From Peribacillus simplex (lineage in GTDB: Bacteria > Bacillota > Bacilli > Bacillales > DSM-1321): a DNA stretch of 64,000 bases. Positions 17,491 to 26,841 of the stretch are shown here, one piece after another. The translations under genes and the position numbers were made by a program. The stretch covers positions 4,926,001 through 4,990,000 of the forward strand of contig NZ_CP011008.1 in the NCBI RefSeq assembly GCF_001578185.1, given 5' to 3'. Position 1 is the stretch's first letter; every line of letters starts with the position of its first letter. The notes beneath the pieces are model-generated. The model worked only from the letters and a program-made list of their open reading frames with translations. It was not told where the DNA came from and did not search any database.

Positions 17491-17675
17491 CCGATGAGTT
17501 AGAGGCTGCAGCTTATAAAAGTAGAACGGACGAGATTCTGGAAAATTCAAGACTCCGTTTGAAAGGATAAGTTGCCGAAGTTAGGGTATATTCCATGTAT
17601 ATTCTCGCTGGCGGTGTCACCGAACAGGAACATCACTGTCACGTTTTTTCTAAAAGCGTGGGGAGCTATCTTCGG
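17491..17675 (+). ncRNA. lysine riboswitch (L-box)
   Basis: The leader carries the L-box signature in order: P1 strand CCGATGAGTT, AGAGGCTGC, AAGTA, GGACGAGATTCTGG, TTGAAAGGA, GTTGCCGAAG, TCGCTGGCGGTGTCA, and finally GGGGAGCTATCTTCGG, whose last bases close P1. These blocks align with the B. subtilis lysC leader as I remember it. Lysine binding should favour the terminator at 17700-17732 and reduce permease expression. A 49-codon frame overlapping it (17421-17570) has no ribosome binding site. Confidence 0.9.
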
Positions 17676-17699
17676 AAGGATAAACGGGTTTATTATAAA

Positions 17700-17732
17700 C
17701 AGCCGTCGATCTTTTTCGACTGCTGTTTTTTT
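17700..17732 (+). terminator. regulated terminator of the lysine riboswitch
   Basis: CAGCCGTCGA-TCTTTT-TCGACTGCTG with one mismatch, then TTTTTTT. It lies 40 bases upstream of the permease start. Confidence 0.88.
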
Positions 17733-17772
17733 ATATTTCGTTCCCTTCCAATAAAAAGGAGTGTAACATCAA

Positions 17773-19224
17773 TTGCCAAATTCACCATCAACATCAAGCC
17801 CCACTGAATTAAAAAGGAGCCTGAAGGCGCGGCACTTAATGATGATTTCATTAGGTGGAACGATTGGAACAGGTTTATTTTTAGCAAGTGGCGGTGCCAT
17901 CCATTCAGCCGGACCCGGCGGTGCCTTGGTGGCATACGCGGTCATCGGCATCATGGTTTATTACTTAATGACAAGTCTTGCAGAAATGGCAGCATTCATG
18001 CCAGTGGCCGGTTCGTTCCGTGTCTATGCATCCAAATTCGTCGATCCGTCTTTCGGTTTTGCAATTGGATGGAACTACTGGTATAACTGGGCAATCACCA
18101 TTGCCGCTGAATTAGCAGCCGTTGTCTTAATTATGAAGTTCTGGTTTCCTGATACTCCCTCCTTCATCTGGAGTGCTATTGCGTTAATCACTATGTTTCT
18201 TATCAATTACATGTCCGTTAAAGGTTTTGGGGAAGCAGAATTCTGGTTTGCCATGATCAAAGTCGTGACAGTCGTCATTTTCTTGATCACTGGTGTTCTG
18301 ATCATTCTCGGAATCATGGGTGGAAAAGACCCTATTGGTTTTTCCAATTTCACAATGGGCGAAGGTCCCTTTAATGGAGGGTTCTTCACGATTCTAGGTG
18401 TATTCATGGCTGCCGGCTTTTCATTCCAAGGAACAGAATTGCTTGGAGTGACGGCTGGTGAAAGTGAAGATCCAGAAAAGAATATCCCTAAGGCGATCAG
18501 ATCCGTTTTCTGGCGCATCATCTTATTCTATATCCTTGCCATTTTTGTAATTGGAATGATCATTCCGTTTACGGATTCACGTTTATTGAGTGAAGATGTT
18601 GCCGTAAGTCCCTTCACGCTCGTATTTGAACGGGCTGGCCTTGCATTTGCTGCATCCATCATGAACGCGATCATTTTATCATCCGTACTTTCCGCCGGTA
18701 ACTCAGGCATGTACGCTTCAACCCGTATGCTCTGGGACTTGGCACGTGATGGGAAAGCACCTAAATTCCTTGGCAAGTTAGATAAAAGAGGAGTACCCGT
18801 GAATGCACTTATCGTGACTTCTTTAGTAGGCTGCGTTGCATTCTTAGCATCATTTTTCGGAGATGGTGTCGTTTATATTTGGTTATTGAATGCTTCAGGC
18901 ATGGCAGGATTCGTCACCTGGGTCGGGATTGCGATCGCCCATTATCGATTCCGCAAAGCCTACGCAGCTCAAGGCCTTGATATGAATGCTTTACCATACC
19001 GGGCCAAAGGCTTCCCATTCGGGCCAATATTCGCCCTTGTCCTATGTATTATCATTATCATCGGACAAGGCTATCAAGCATTCAGCAGTAATGGGATCGA
19101 CTGGAATTCAATGTTCGTTTCCTACATTGGCTTAATTCTATTTTTCGTCCTATGGTTCGGCTATAAAATTAAACATAAAACGAAAGTCATTCCTCTTGAG
19201 GAATGTGACCTTAATTCAAAATAA
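17773..19224 (+). CDS. amino acid permease, probably lysine (LysP-like)
   Basis: An APC-superfamily transporter of 483 residues with about 12 helices. It has the amino-acid-permease signature near the start (LMMISLGGTIGTGLFLASGG near 23-42) and family motifs FMPVAGSFRVYASKFVDPSFGFAIGWNYWYNW, split across helix 3. The start is TTG at 17773, 11 bases after AAGGAG; no ATG is better placed. The family covers lysine, arginine and GABA permeases. The upstream L-box makes lysine the likely substrate. It ends at a strong shared terminator. Confidence 0.88.
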   Translation: MPNSPSTSSPTELKRSLKARHLMMISLGGTIGTGLFLASGGAIHSAGPGGALVAYAVIGIMVYYLMTSLAEMAAFMPVAGSFRVYASKFVDPSFGFAIGWNYWYNWAITIAAELAAVVLIMKFWFPDTPSFIWSAIALITMFLINYMSVKGFGEAEFWFAMIKVVTVVIFLITGVLIILGIMGGKDPIGFSNFTMGEGPFNGGFFTILGVFMAAGFSFQGTELLGVTAGESEDPEKNIPKAIRSVFWRIILFYILAIFVIGMIIPFTDSRLLSEDVAVSPFTLVFERAGLAFAASIMNAIILSSVLSAGNSGMYASTRMLWDLARDGKAPKFLGKLDKRGVPVNALIVTSLVGCVAFLASFFGDGVVYIWLLNASGMAGFVTWVGIAIAHYRFRKAYAAQGLDMNALPYRAKGFPFGPIFALVLCIIIIIGQGYQAFSSNGIDWNSMFVSYIGLILFFVLWFGYKIKHKTKVIPLEECDLNSK

Positions 19225-19228
19225 TACT

Positions 19229-19273
19229 AAAAAGGACCTGGTCTTCTCTAATGGAGAAAACCAGGTCCTTTTT
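19229..19273. terminator. bidirectional terminator between the permease and malL
   Basis: AAAAAGGACCTGG..CTTCTC-TAAT-GGAGAA..CCAGGTCCTTTTT, a near-perfect long stem with T tracts on both strands between convergent genes. Confidence 0.9.
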
Positions 19274-20952
19274 CATTTCAAATGATACACACGACATTCA
19301 TATGGACGCAGAGGCATTCTCGAGATTCCTTTTTCCCCCTGTTCATAATTACCGATCAGCCTTGTAGCAGAATATGAATTTAGCTCTTCAGGCAAAGAAT
19401 ATGTGGCATGCTCCTCCTTAAAGTTGCATAGCACTAACAGCTTTTCATCTTCAAACGTTCTCGTATAGGCAAATATTCGTTCATCATCTGGACAGAGCAG
19501 TTCAAAACGGCCATAAACGACAATTTCATGTTTTTTGCGTAATTGGATAAGCCTTTTATAAAAATGAAAAATGGAATTTGGATCATTGTAGGCTTTTTCT
19601 GCATTAATCTCGGGAAAATTGGGATTGACCTTAATCCAAGGAGTCCCTTTCGTGAATCCTGCGTTCCGGGAGTCATTCCACTGAACCGGTGTCCTCGCAT
19701 TATCCCTGCTTCGGGCGTGAATGGCTGACATCATCCGCTCTTTTGACCAGCCATGCGAATTGACGAGTTCGTCATATGAATTCAACGTTTCAATATCCCG
19801 ATATTCATCAATGCTTTCAAATGCAACATTGGTCATTCCCAGCTCTTCCCCTTGATATATATAAGGTGTACCTTGAAGCATATGAAGACAGGCGGCAAGC
19901 ATCTTTGCGCTTTCAATACGATACTTTCCATCATTTCCAAACCTTGAGACAATCCGGGACTGATCATGATTGTTCCAATATAAACTGTTCCAGCCATCCT
20001 CCTCCAAACCAGTCTGCCACTTGGAAAGAATTCGTTTTAAATCGCTTAGGTTCCACTTTTCGTTACTCCATTTCCCTTCTGGTCCGCCCCCCAAATCCAT
20101 ATGTTCGAATTGAAAGACCATATGTAATTCACCACGATCTTTCCCTGTGAACAATTGCGCTTCCTCCGGTGTGACTCCTGGCATCTCCCCAACGGTAATC
20201 ACGTCATATCCTGAAAGTGCCCGTTGATTGATTTCCTGTAAAAACTCATGTATCCGCGGGCCATTCAAGAAAAAGGGGCTTCCATCACCAAACTGCTTCC
20301 CATGCTGAATGGATCCATCTGAATAGCTCTGATCTTTTGATAGGAAGTTGATGACATCCATCCGAAAACCATCGACACCCTTATCCAGCCACCAAGTCAT
20401 CATGCTGTAGATTTCTTCACGGAGCTTAGGGTTCTCCCAGTTTAAATCCGGTTGTTTCTTGCTGAATAAGTGTAAATAATATTCATCTGTTCCTGCATCA
20501 TATTCCCATGCCGAACCTTTAAAAACGGACTCCCAATTATTTGGTTCTTTCCCATGCCTTCCAGGTTTCCAAATATAATAATCACGCTTTGGATTGTCTA
20601 TAGAGGATCGGGATTCCTTGAACCACGAATGTTCATCTGAAGAATGGTTGACCACCAGGTCCATCATGATCTTCATTCCACGTTCATGCAATGCCTTCAG
20701 CAACCTGTCAAAATCAGCCATGGTCCCGAATTCAGTCATGATTGATTGATAATCACTGATATCGTACCCATTGTCATCATTGGGAGATTGATAAACAGGG
20801 GATAGCCATATCACGTTCACACCCAGCTCCTGTAAATAATCGAGTTTCATAAAGATCCCGTTTAAATCCCCTACCCCATCTCCATCACTATCCATGAAAC
20901 TCCTTGGATACACTTGATATACAACTGCCTCTTTCCACCATGCTTTGTCCAT
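19273..20952 (-). CDS. malL: oligo-1,6-glucosidase (GH13 alpha-glucosidase)
   Basis: Cytoplasmic hydrolase of isomalto-oligosaccharides, 559 residues, which is the usual length. The nucleophile is D199 in GVDGFRMDVINF, the acid/base is the glutamate in ITVGEMPG near 255, and the transition-state aspartate is in NNHDQSR near 329. The residue after the nucleophile is V200; valine here is associated with alpha-1,6 specificity, threonine with alpha-1,4. The calcium-site-like DSDGDGVGDLNG lies near residue 21. It appears monocistronic; no maltose transporter is beside it and no cre box was obvious at its promoter. Confidence 0.92.
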   Translation of the reverse strand: MDKAWWKEAVVYQVYPRSFMDSDGDGVGDLNGIFMKLDYLQELGVNVIWLSPVYQSPNDDNGYDISDYQSIMTEFGTMADFDRLLKALHERGMKIMMDLVVNHSSDEHSWFKESRSSIDNPKRDYYIWKPGRHGKEPNNWESVFKGSAWEYDAGTDEYYLHLFSKKQPDLNWENPKLREEIYSMMTWWLDKGVDGFRMDVINFLSKDQSYSDGSIQHGKQFGDGSPFFLNGPRIHEFLQEINQRALSGYDVITVGEMPGVTPEEAQLFTGKDRGELHMVFQFEHMDLGGGPEGKWSNEKWNLSDLKRILSKWQTGLEEDGWNSLYWNNHDQSRIVSRFGNDGKYRIESAKMLAACLHMLQGTPYIYQGEELGMTNVAFESIDEYRDIETLNSYDELVNSHGWSKERMMSAIHARSRDNARTPVQWNDSRNAGFTKGTPWIKVNPNFPEINAEKAYNDPNSIFHFYKRLIQLRKKHEIVVYGRFELLCPDDERIFAYTRTFEDEKLLVLCNFKEEHATYSLPEELNSYSATRLIGNYEQGEKGISRMPLRPYECRVYHLK

Positions 20953-21035
20953 GCCTTTCCCCCCTCTTTAGCCGCATTGATATAATTACACCAATACCCC
21001 TATTATAAAGGGCGAAACTTCAGAATATTCTTCTT

Positions 21036-22118
21036 TTATTCTACTATTCCCGTTTGAATCATTTCAATATCCAAATCCACCTCGATTGGAATATGAGGAT
21101 AGGCCTCCTCCCAATGTTTTTGATTGAAATTTCTTGTTTTACTTTTAGCGATATCACCGAGTGCAATCGGATCTATGTTATTTTCCCGAAACATGGTTAC
21201 CATTTCATGTAATTTTTCACCAATGACATGTTCTGCTTTGGCCTCTATTTTATTCAGGTCGACTGATTTACCCAAGTCATAACCTTGGACCTCAAGCAGA
21301 CTCGCTTTTAATTTCACTTCAATCCTGACTTTGGGGTCTTGATTTGCATTCCTGATATCATAATGGACACGTGATTCCACGTTATTGATATCTGAAAAGT
21401 CATTTTCCTTCCATTTGATTTCATAACTCCCCAGCTTAAAATTTTCACTAAGGACTTTGAATAAAAATCCGTCCTGATAAGGGATATATTTACCGATATA
21501 CTTGTCCCTTTTAAACAGGGCGATACCCTTTACCCGTATACGGTCTCCTGCAGTTTCCAATAGGGGCATGACCGGATCGATTCCTTTACCATGACACGCA
21601 TATAAATACCTGTGCAAATCTACATCAGGCAAATTAGTCCTGATATTCTGTTCGATCAGCTCTTTCACTTGGACTCCTGGAGTTTTAATCAACTTCGGCT
21701 CCATTTTAACTACATCCTCCGCTTTGCCATGAACGATCGCTAAATATAAATCCCTTCCCACCATTGGGTCACGCCTATATGTATCAATATAATCATTCAA
21801 GCCCTTACCTGCCAATTCTTCACCATAGAGAATGACTGTCAGTCTCCCGCCGACAATCGGGAATGGTGTTTTTGCATTTTCTTGCTGGCGGCCAGTCTTT
21901 ATATTATGGGAGGTCGCTTCATATACTTCTCTACTTAGTTTTGCTTCTTCCCCAGGCTGAGGAACGCTGACAACGACCGTTCCTTTCACTTTTTTATCTC
22001 CGGCATCATCATAACCTACGACTTCAGCAATTAAAATATCTTCTAATATTTGCTTCTCCACCCCGCATGCTGTCATCATGAAACAACATAATGTAATCAA
22101 GAGAAGTTTGATTTTCAT
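21036..22118 (-). CDS. Ger(x)C family germinant receptor lipoprotein
   Basis: C subunit of a spore germinant receptor, a lipoprotein on the outer face of the inner spore membrane. The 360 residues start MKIKLLLITLCCFMMTACGV with lipobox MTAC, and show Ger(x)C features (EDILIAEVVGYD, later VKGIALFKRDKYIGKY near 190). The ATG overlaps the end of the B gene by 4 bases. The coding sequence is intact although the B gene before it is interrupted. Confidence 0.9.
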   Translation of the reverse strand: MKIKLLLITLCCFMMTACGVEKQILEDILIAEVVGYDDAGDKKVKGTVVVSVPQPGEEAKLSREVYEATSHNIKTGRQQENAKTPFPIVGGRLTVILYGEELAGKGLNDYIDTYRRDPMVGRDLYLAIVHGKAEDVVKMEPKLIKTPGVQVKELIEQNIRTNLPDVDLHRYLYACHGKGIDPVMPLLETAGDRIRVKGIALFKRDKYIGKYIPYQDGFLFKVLSENFKLGSYEIKWKENDFSDINNVESRVHYDIRNANQDPKVRIEVKLKASLLEVQGYDLGKSVDLNKIEAKAEHVIGEKLHEMVTMFRENNIDPIALGDIAKSKTRNFNQKHWEEAYPHIPIEVDLDIEMIQTGIVE

Positions 22119-23215
22119 GGATTAAGACTCCTAACTTTATAGACAATCGACTGCCATATGAATAAGAGAGGAAGGTACAAATAAATGATATAAAAACCTA
22201 TTTCCGAACTGATTGTGTTAAACCTATCGATTCTATAGCGGTTATCCAAAAAACAGCAAGAAACTAAAATGATAAGCAGGATGTAAACTAACACCTTTTT
22301 CTGTCTAAATCCCAACACTCTTTTTACTGTTCTGCTCGCTGCCCAAACCCCTAGGCAAACATTCGGCAGCACCATGAACAGCCAAACGGAAATCCCTATA
22401 TATTCAAACCTTTCAACGAATGGAAGGTCCACAATTTTCCATAAAGTCAATGTAGCCCAAATTACATCTTTCAGCTGATCTTGATGATAGTAGGCTAACG
22501 AGACAATAATGAAGACTAAATATATCGACATAGTAAACAACGCACCTAAGTGGGCCCACTTTTGAGAGTCTTCACGCTTTTTAATGAATGGGTACTAGAT
22601 CAGGAGTAATTCAAAACCAAGGTAATTCAGGGTCATTCTCTTACAGGCCTTCATGATTTCCAAAAAGGAATGATCAAGTAAAGGACCCAAATTCTCAAAG
22701 TGGGCGTGCTTTAATGGGAAATAATTCAAAAGTAATAACGGCGATGCAATAATAAGTCCGATTATACAAAAACCAGTAACGGCCCTAAACCCTCCCACCA
22801 CAAAACTATACACGAGAATTAGAATGATGGTTAATAGCATCAGGACATTAACACCAGGGAACATCCAAACCTGAATGACTTCCAAATAAGTCCTGATAAG
22901 AATGATGGAGATCATTATAAAGTAGAGGATGAAAAAAATGTTGAAAGCATTTCCTACCCATTTACCAAACAAATCTTTATGGATGGCAACCAAATCCAGT
23001 GTTTGGGGGCCCCTGCCTAAAAGCTTGAAACACATCCAAAGCAGAACATTTATGATTAACCCTGAAATGAGGACCGATATCCAAGCGTCTTGACCAGCCT
23101 CTTTCGCTATGATCCGTTCAAACCCCAATACCCCTACTCCGATCTGCATGCCTGGCAAGAGGAAAAAAACAAAAAATGGAGATATTAGTTTAGTTTCCTT
23201 TGGTTTGACTTCCAT
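22115..23215 (-). pseudogene. GerB-type germinant receptor permease interrupted by an amber codon
   Basis: B subunit of the receptor, an APC-like membrane protein. The frame begins MEVKPKETKLISPFFVFF and reads through about 206 residues to LNYLGFELLLI. A TAG at 22595-22597 then follows, after which the same frame continues YPFIKKREDSQKWAHLGALF and on to residues typical of the GerB C terminus, for about 366 codons in all. No frameshift is needed; only this one codon breaks it. The downstream ATG at 22540 is an internal methionine. It is either a recent nonsense mutation or a sequencing error. The receptor is probably inactive unless the stop is suppressed. Confidence 0.85.
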
Positions 23216-23238
23216 ACATTTTCACCGCTTTCTTCGCC

Positions 23239-24747
23239 TTATTCATCAATATCACTTTGGGAGTTATTAGTTTCCTCCTTCCTCCTTATTCTTAGTGGCT
23301 TTTCCGTCTGCAGAAATTGTGGGCGTTTAATCTGCTTTGAAAAAGGGAGGCGAATTAGACTATCTTTAAAGTCATAAATCCTTAACGGGTAAAGAGGGTC
23401 TAAATATGGACTGCCAAGCGAAGTCAATTTCAATAAATGACTTAAAATGAATGCACTGCATAAAGCTAATCCGAACAGTCCGTATAACTGCGCTGCAATT
23501 AGAAAAGGGAAGCGGATAAGGCGAATCGTATTACTGATTTGGTAAATTGGCACTGTAAATGAAGCCAAGGCAGCCAAAGCGACAAGCATCAATAGCACAT
23601 TACTGACAAATCCCGCTTCCACAGCGGCTGTACCGATGACTATACCGCCAACAATGCCGATGGTAGAGCCCACCTTGGCAGGCAGCCTAACCGCTGCTTC
23701 CCTCAGCAATTCGATCGTTCCTTCCAGCACGATCGCTTCCAAAATCGGCGGAAAAGGGATCACACCCCTTGATGAAATTAAGATTGGCAACAAATCAGTA
23801 GGGATCACCAGATAATGATAGGTTAAAACGGCAACATACAGAGGTGAAGATAAAACGGAAAACAGGACTGCGAAAAGACGAATCAAACGGAATGAAGTAC
23901 CAAGATTCCAAATTTGAAAATAATCCTCAAATGAAGAAAAGAACGAAATGATGGTGTTGGGACCAACTAATGCATGAGGCGATCCATCCAGCATGATCCC
24001 TATTTTCCCCTCTGATAATACACTGGCCAGATGGTCAGGCCGCTCCGTATCAATCAGTTGGGGAAACATCGAATTCCGATTATCCGTGATCATCTGGTTT
24101 ACAAACGAAATATCCACGATCGTATCATACTCTATATCATCTATTCTCTGCATGACTGTATTGATGATCTGTTGATTTACAATCCCATCTATGTAGAGCA
24201 CCACTAACCTGGTTTGCGAGATGCTCCCAACCCGAAATTCCTTGGACTGCAATTCAGGAATTGGTAACCGATTGCGAATTAGATTCAAATTCGTATCAAG
24301 CGATTCAACAAAAGCCTCCTTAGGCCCAGCGACTGTATACTCCGACTCGGGTATGGAAGTTTGCCTTTTCACACTGTGAGCACAAGGAATCAGCAAACAC
24401 ATTTCATCATCTTTCTTGTATTGAATCAAGATCGATCCTTCCAAAACCAACCTTTGAATAACGTTAATATCAGTCGTCACTTTCATATCTTCCATCGGAA
24501 TATCGCTTTTTAATTGCTTAAGATCCTTCTTTGTTTGATTAGAGATGACAGCCAGTACTTGTTCATGGAGCTGTTGTTCACTAATCAGTGAATTGAAATA
24601 GGAGATGGTATAGCCATCTTCATTCGGGAATTGGAAGGTAAGAAAATCATTAGATGCTTCAAATTTTTTAAGAAGTTCTTGAAAGTCCTTGGAAGTAACC
24701 TGAAAGGCTGCTGCATCCGTTTTCTTCCTTCCCTTAAAAAACCTCAC
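23239..24747 (-). CDS. GerA family spore germination protein
   Basis: A subunit of the germinant receptor, 502 residues. A large N-terminal cytoplasmic domain precedes about five helices (residues 290-450), with conserved blocks EGKIGIMLDGSPHALVGPNTI near 235 (here split), PLYVAVLTYHYLVIPTDLL near 305 and the ISSRGVIPFPPILEAIVLE stretch. The start is GTG at 24747, preceded by GGAGGCGGAATTA. It is the first gene of a GerA-type ABC operon, spaced 23 bases from the B gene. The germinant cannot be predicted. Confidence 0.92.
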   Translation of the reverse strand: MRFFKGRKKTDAAAFQVTSKDFQELLKKFEASNDFLTFQFPNEDGYTISYFNSLISEQQLHEQVLAVISNQTKKDLKQLKSDIPMEDMKVTTDINVIQRLVLEGSILIQYKKDDEMCLLIPCAHSVKRQTSIPESEYTVAGPKEAFVESLDTNLNLIRNRLPIPELQSKEFRVGSISQTRLVVLYIDGIVNQQIINTVMQRIDDIEYDTIVDISFVNQMITDNRNSMFPQLIDTERPDHLASVLSEGKIGIMLDGSPHALVGPNTIISFFSSFEDYFQIWNLGTSFRLIRLFAVLFSVLSSPLYVAVLTYHYLVIPTDLLPILISSRGVIPFPPILEAIVLEGTIELLREAAVRLPAKVGSTIGIVGGIVIGTAAVEAGFVSNVLLMLVALAALASFTVPIYQISNTIRLIRFPFLIAAQLYGLFGLALCSAFILSHLLKLTSLGSPYLDPLYPLRIYDFKDSLIRLPFSKQIKRPQFLQTEKPLRIRRKEETNNSQSDIDE

Positions 24748-24888
24748 TAATTCCGCCTCCCATTACCTGTCTTGAATTTTTTAGTTTACCCAATTATTGT
24801 AACCACCCTCTTTAAAGTTAGTCATGATTCACCGATATCCTAAAAACCAACTCGCTGCTGATTACCTTTAGTTTTTTCCCTGAAATAG

Positions 24889-24951
24889 GAAAAGGCCTAT
24901 CCGGATCCCATGCCTAAAAAAGCATGATATCTAACGGATAAGCCTTTGCGC
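24889..24951 (-). terminator. terminator after the YhcN/YlaJ lipoprotein gene
   Basis: Minus strand AAAGGCTTATCCG pairs with CGGATAGGCCTTT around an inner ATCATGC/GCATGG hairpin, giving a two-part stem 25 bases past the stop codon, ending in TTTTCC. Confidence 0.65.
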
Positions 24952-24976
24952 CTTAATTCATTTAACTCTTTGCCAA

Positions 24977-25504
24977 TTACTTTTGGCTTGGAAAAACGCG
25001 TGTTACAAGTTTACGGAACTCATCAACGAATCCTGCAACGGGTTTTCCATTCTGAATGTCATTCGCATACTTATGCATGCTTTGAACAAAGTCAGGGTTT
25101 GTCGAAACATAAACGTTGTCTACCGATGGATCTGCTCCTCTTGCTGCATCTGCAATCCTGCCTTTAAGGTCATTCGAGATATCTTTATCCCCGCCGTCAT
25201 TTAATACTGCCCCAACATATGCATTATTATCAGTCACGATGACCCTGGCGTCCTTTACTTCCTTCAAGGCTTCAACACGATTTGAGATATCATCGGAGAC
25301 CCTCATACCGTTTGCATCATTATCATTATCATTATCATTATTTATATTTCGCTTTGTATCGCTTACATTCGTCGGATGTTTTACATTATCCTGATGCGTA
25401 CGATTCAGGCCAAGATTTTCATTGGCACCTTGTTTATTATTAGTAGAACAACCTGTAATCACTAAAACCATCATCACACTTGATACTATCGCCTTATAAT
25501 TCAT
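24977..25504 (-). CDS. YhcN/YlaJ family sporulation lipoprotein
   Basis: A 175-residue lipoprotein starting MNYKAIVSSVMMVLVITGC with lipobox VITGC. After an Asn/Asp-rich linker (a run of ND repeats near residue 60) comes the YhcN/YlaJ domain, RVEALKEVKDARVIVTDNNA and AARGADPSVDNVYVSTNPDF. Members are found in the inner spore membrane and affect germination or outgrowth. AAAGGAGTGGAGAAT fixes the start at 25504, six codons inside the longest frame. Its position beside the germinant receptor genes fits a spore role. Confidence 0.85.
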   Translation of the reverse strand: MNYKAIVSSVMMVLVITGCSTNNKQGANENLGLNRTHQDNVKHPTNVSDTKRNINNDNDNDNDANGMRVSDDISNRVEALKEVKDARVIVTDNNAYVGAVLNDGGDKDISNDLKGRIADAARGADPSVDNVYVSTNPDFVQSMHKYANDIQNGKPVAGFVDEFRKLVTRVFPSQK

Positions 25505-25833
25505 ATTCTCCACTCCTTTCAAACGTTTAATATTACTATTTACGAGGAGTGGATAGATTATTCATGAGAAGTGACTTTCAATCCGATAGTACCTTCACCC
25601 AAAAAACACCAAACGCACCTCGTACCGTACATGATGCCTACCAGAACTGATCCCTGGAGCCCCTATTCCAGTCCCAATAAGCATAATGGGTTCCCTAGGC
25701 AATGATTTTTATCGCCGATGATAAAAAAACTAATAACCATGCCAGCAATCATTATATTTTAAACTCATCGCCTATATTAAATAATCACGCAATCACAATT
25801 GAATCAAAGCCATCTCTTTTTCCTCTCCAATAC
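25505..25833. other. intergenic stretch without a supported gene
   Basis: AT-rich sequence upstream of the lipoprotein gene. The only frame above 60 codons (25702-25890, plus strand) has no ribosome binding site and runs through a terminator. No RNA motif was recognised. Confidence 0.5.
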
Positions 25834-25877
25834 AAAAAAAGCCCGATAGGTCATAATCATAACCTCTCGGGCTTTTT
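25834..25877. terminator. terminator after the DUF948 gene
   Basis: AAAAAAAGCCCGA..AGGT-CATAATC-ATAACCT.TCGGGCTTTTT; a symmetric stem with T tracts on both strands. Confidence 0.8.
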
Positions 25878-25990
25878 CCCCTCCGTGTAAGCAGATCCCT
25901 GCGCGTTTCTCCTGAACCATTCCGGTAAAATTTCAACAAATCTTTTATTACTTTACGATATCATGTGCATTTCCAAATTCGGGCAAACGC

Positions 25991-26320
25991 CTATGCATCA
26001 CTTTTATTTCTAAGCTTCCATTTGTCGCCTTTTATGGTAAACCAAATATTTTTGAATGGTTCCGGTGTTTTTTTAGCGGCATCAACCGTATATTGTACAG
26101 CCTCTTTTTTATATTGAACATCTTCTGTGATTTCTTGCTGAGTCATGGCGAGTTGATCCGTCTCTGATTTAATCTGATCCGTTTTTGCCTGAATGCGTGA
26201 AACAGTTCCAGTCACACTTTCAATTGTCGGCTTGGAATCCTTAAATGTTTTGAAAGCAAAAAAAGCGAAATAGATGATCGATCCGATAAAGAGGGCAAGA
26301 CTAATGTATACAATAATCAC
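25991..26320 (-). CDS. DUF948 family membrane-anchored protein
   Basis: A 109-residue protein with one N-terminal helix (IIVYISLALFIGSIIYFAFF) and a long coiled-coil (TGTVSRIQAKTDQIKSETDQ and onward, residues 38-85), the architecture of DUF948/YtxG-like envelope proteins often linked to general stress or division. The start is GTG, preceded by GGAGGAATCATAG. It is divergent from the small membrane protein at 26440. Confidence 0.8.
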   Translation of the reverse strand: MIIVYISLALFIGSIIYFAFFAFKTFKDSKPTIESVTGTVSRIQAKTDQIKSETDQLAMTQQEITEDVQYKKEAVQYTVDAAKKTPEPFKNIWFTIKGDKWKLRNKSDA

Positions 26321-26439
26321 CTATGATTCCTCCTTTTATTTTACCTTTACTATACCCGTAATCCTTGAGCAGAAAACGAATCCCCATGTATTTTCTTTTA
26401 TGCCTGGTCATATTATTGAAAGAAAAAGGAGGAATGAAA

Positions 26440-26619
26440 ATGAATCATATGCCTCTACTTAAAGCCTGTTTTAAAGCCGGAATACACTTCATTAGACATA
26501 TAACCATACAACAGGCTGCCGTTATAGCAGGAATCATTTTTTTGATCATTCATCCAGAAGTTTTTAGCCCGCTTTGGCTTACATTGGCAACCTCCGTCTT
26601 GGTTTTGCTCCTGCTTTGA
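26440..26619 (+). CDS. small hydrophobic protein, 59 residues
   Basis: Start at ATG 26440 with AAAAAGGAGGAATGAAA upstream. The peptide MNHMPLLKACFKAGIHFIRH is followed by two hydrophobic stretches, QAAVIAGIIFLII and SPLWLTLATSVLVLLLL, so two short membrane helices. I do not recognise a family. The longest frame starts 25 codons earlier but has no ribosome site. Confidence 0.6.
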   Translation: MNHMPLLKACFKAGIHFIRHITIQQAAVIAGIIFLIIHPEVFSPLWLTLATSVLVLLLL

Positions 26620-26819
26620 AGATTGTTGAAAACTCTTTAGTGATCTCCCTCACACCGGTTCCACTTAAGGACCGCTTCACTGCGCCGTCGCTCGAGGCAG
26701 GATAACTGAGATATTTCCCTCTTGATGACATAGGCGAATGAAGTAAACAGGCTATATAGAAGTACATACAGAACAAGTAGGAAACGCGATGTGTAAAGTA
26801 TACTCCATGAAAATGAAAA
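26620..26819. other. noncoding stretch with a GC-richer segment
   Basis: The segment 26650-26720 (CCGGTTCCACTTAAGGACCG, CACTGCGCCGTCGCTCGAGG) is richer in GC than its surroundings and looks repeat-like. A minus-strand 85-codon frame covers it but lacks a ribosome binding site and protein-like composition. Confidence 0.35.
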
Positions 26820-26841
26820 TTTAATCAATCGATTGATTAAA
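26820..26841. repeat. 22-bp perfect palindrome, operator-like
   Basis: The sequence consists of TTTAATCAATC joined to its exact reverse complement. It lies 141 bases upstream of the rraA-like gene and resembles TetR/MarR-type operators in size and symmetry, but no such regulator gene is near. Confidence 0.55.

Noticed and set aside
17421..17570. 49-codon frame starting MSTIVRPITSRRYD
   Set aside because: It has no ribosome binding site and its second half coincides with the lysine riboswitch core.
22595..22597. TAG in the gerB-like gene as a pyrrolysine or programmed read-through codon
   Set aside because: Nothing in the window supports amber recoding, and related GerB proteins do not use it; simple nonsense mutation or sequence error is more likely.
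25702..25890. 62-codon plus-strand frame
   Set aside because: No ribosome site and it runs through a symmetric terminator.
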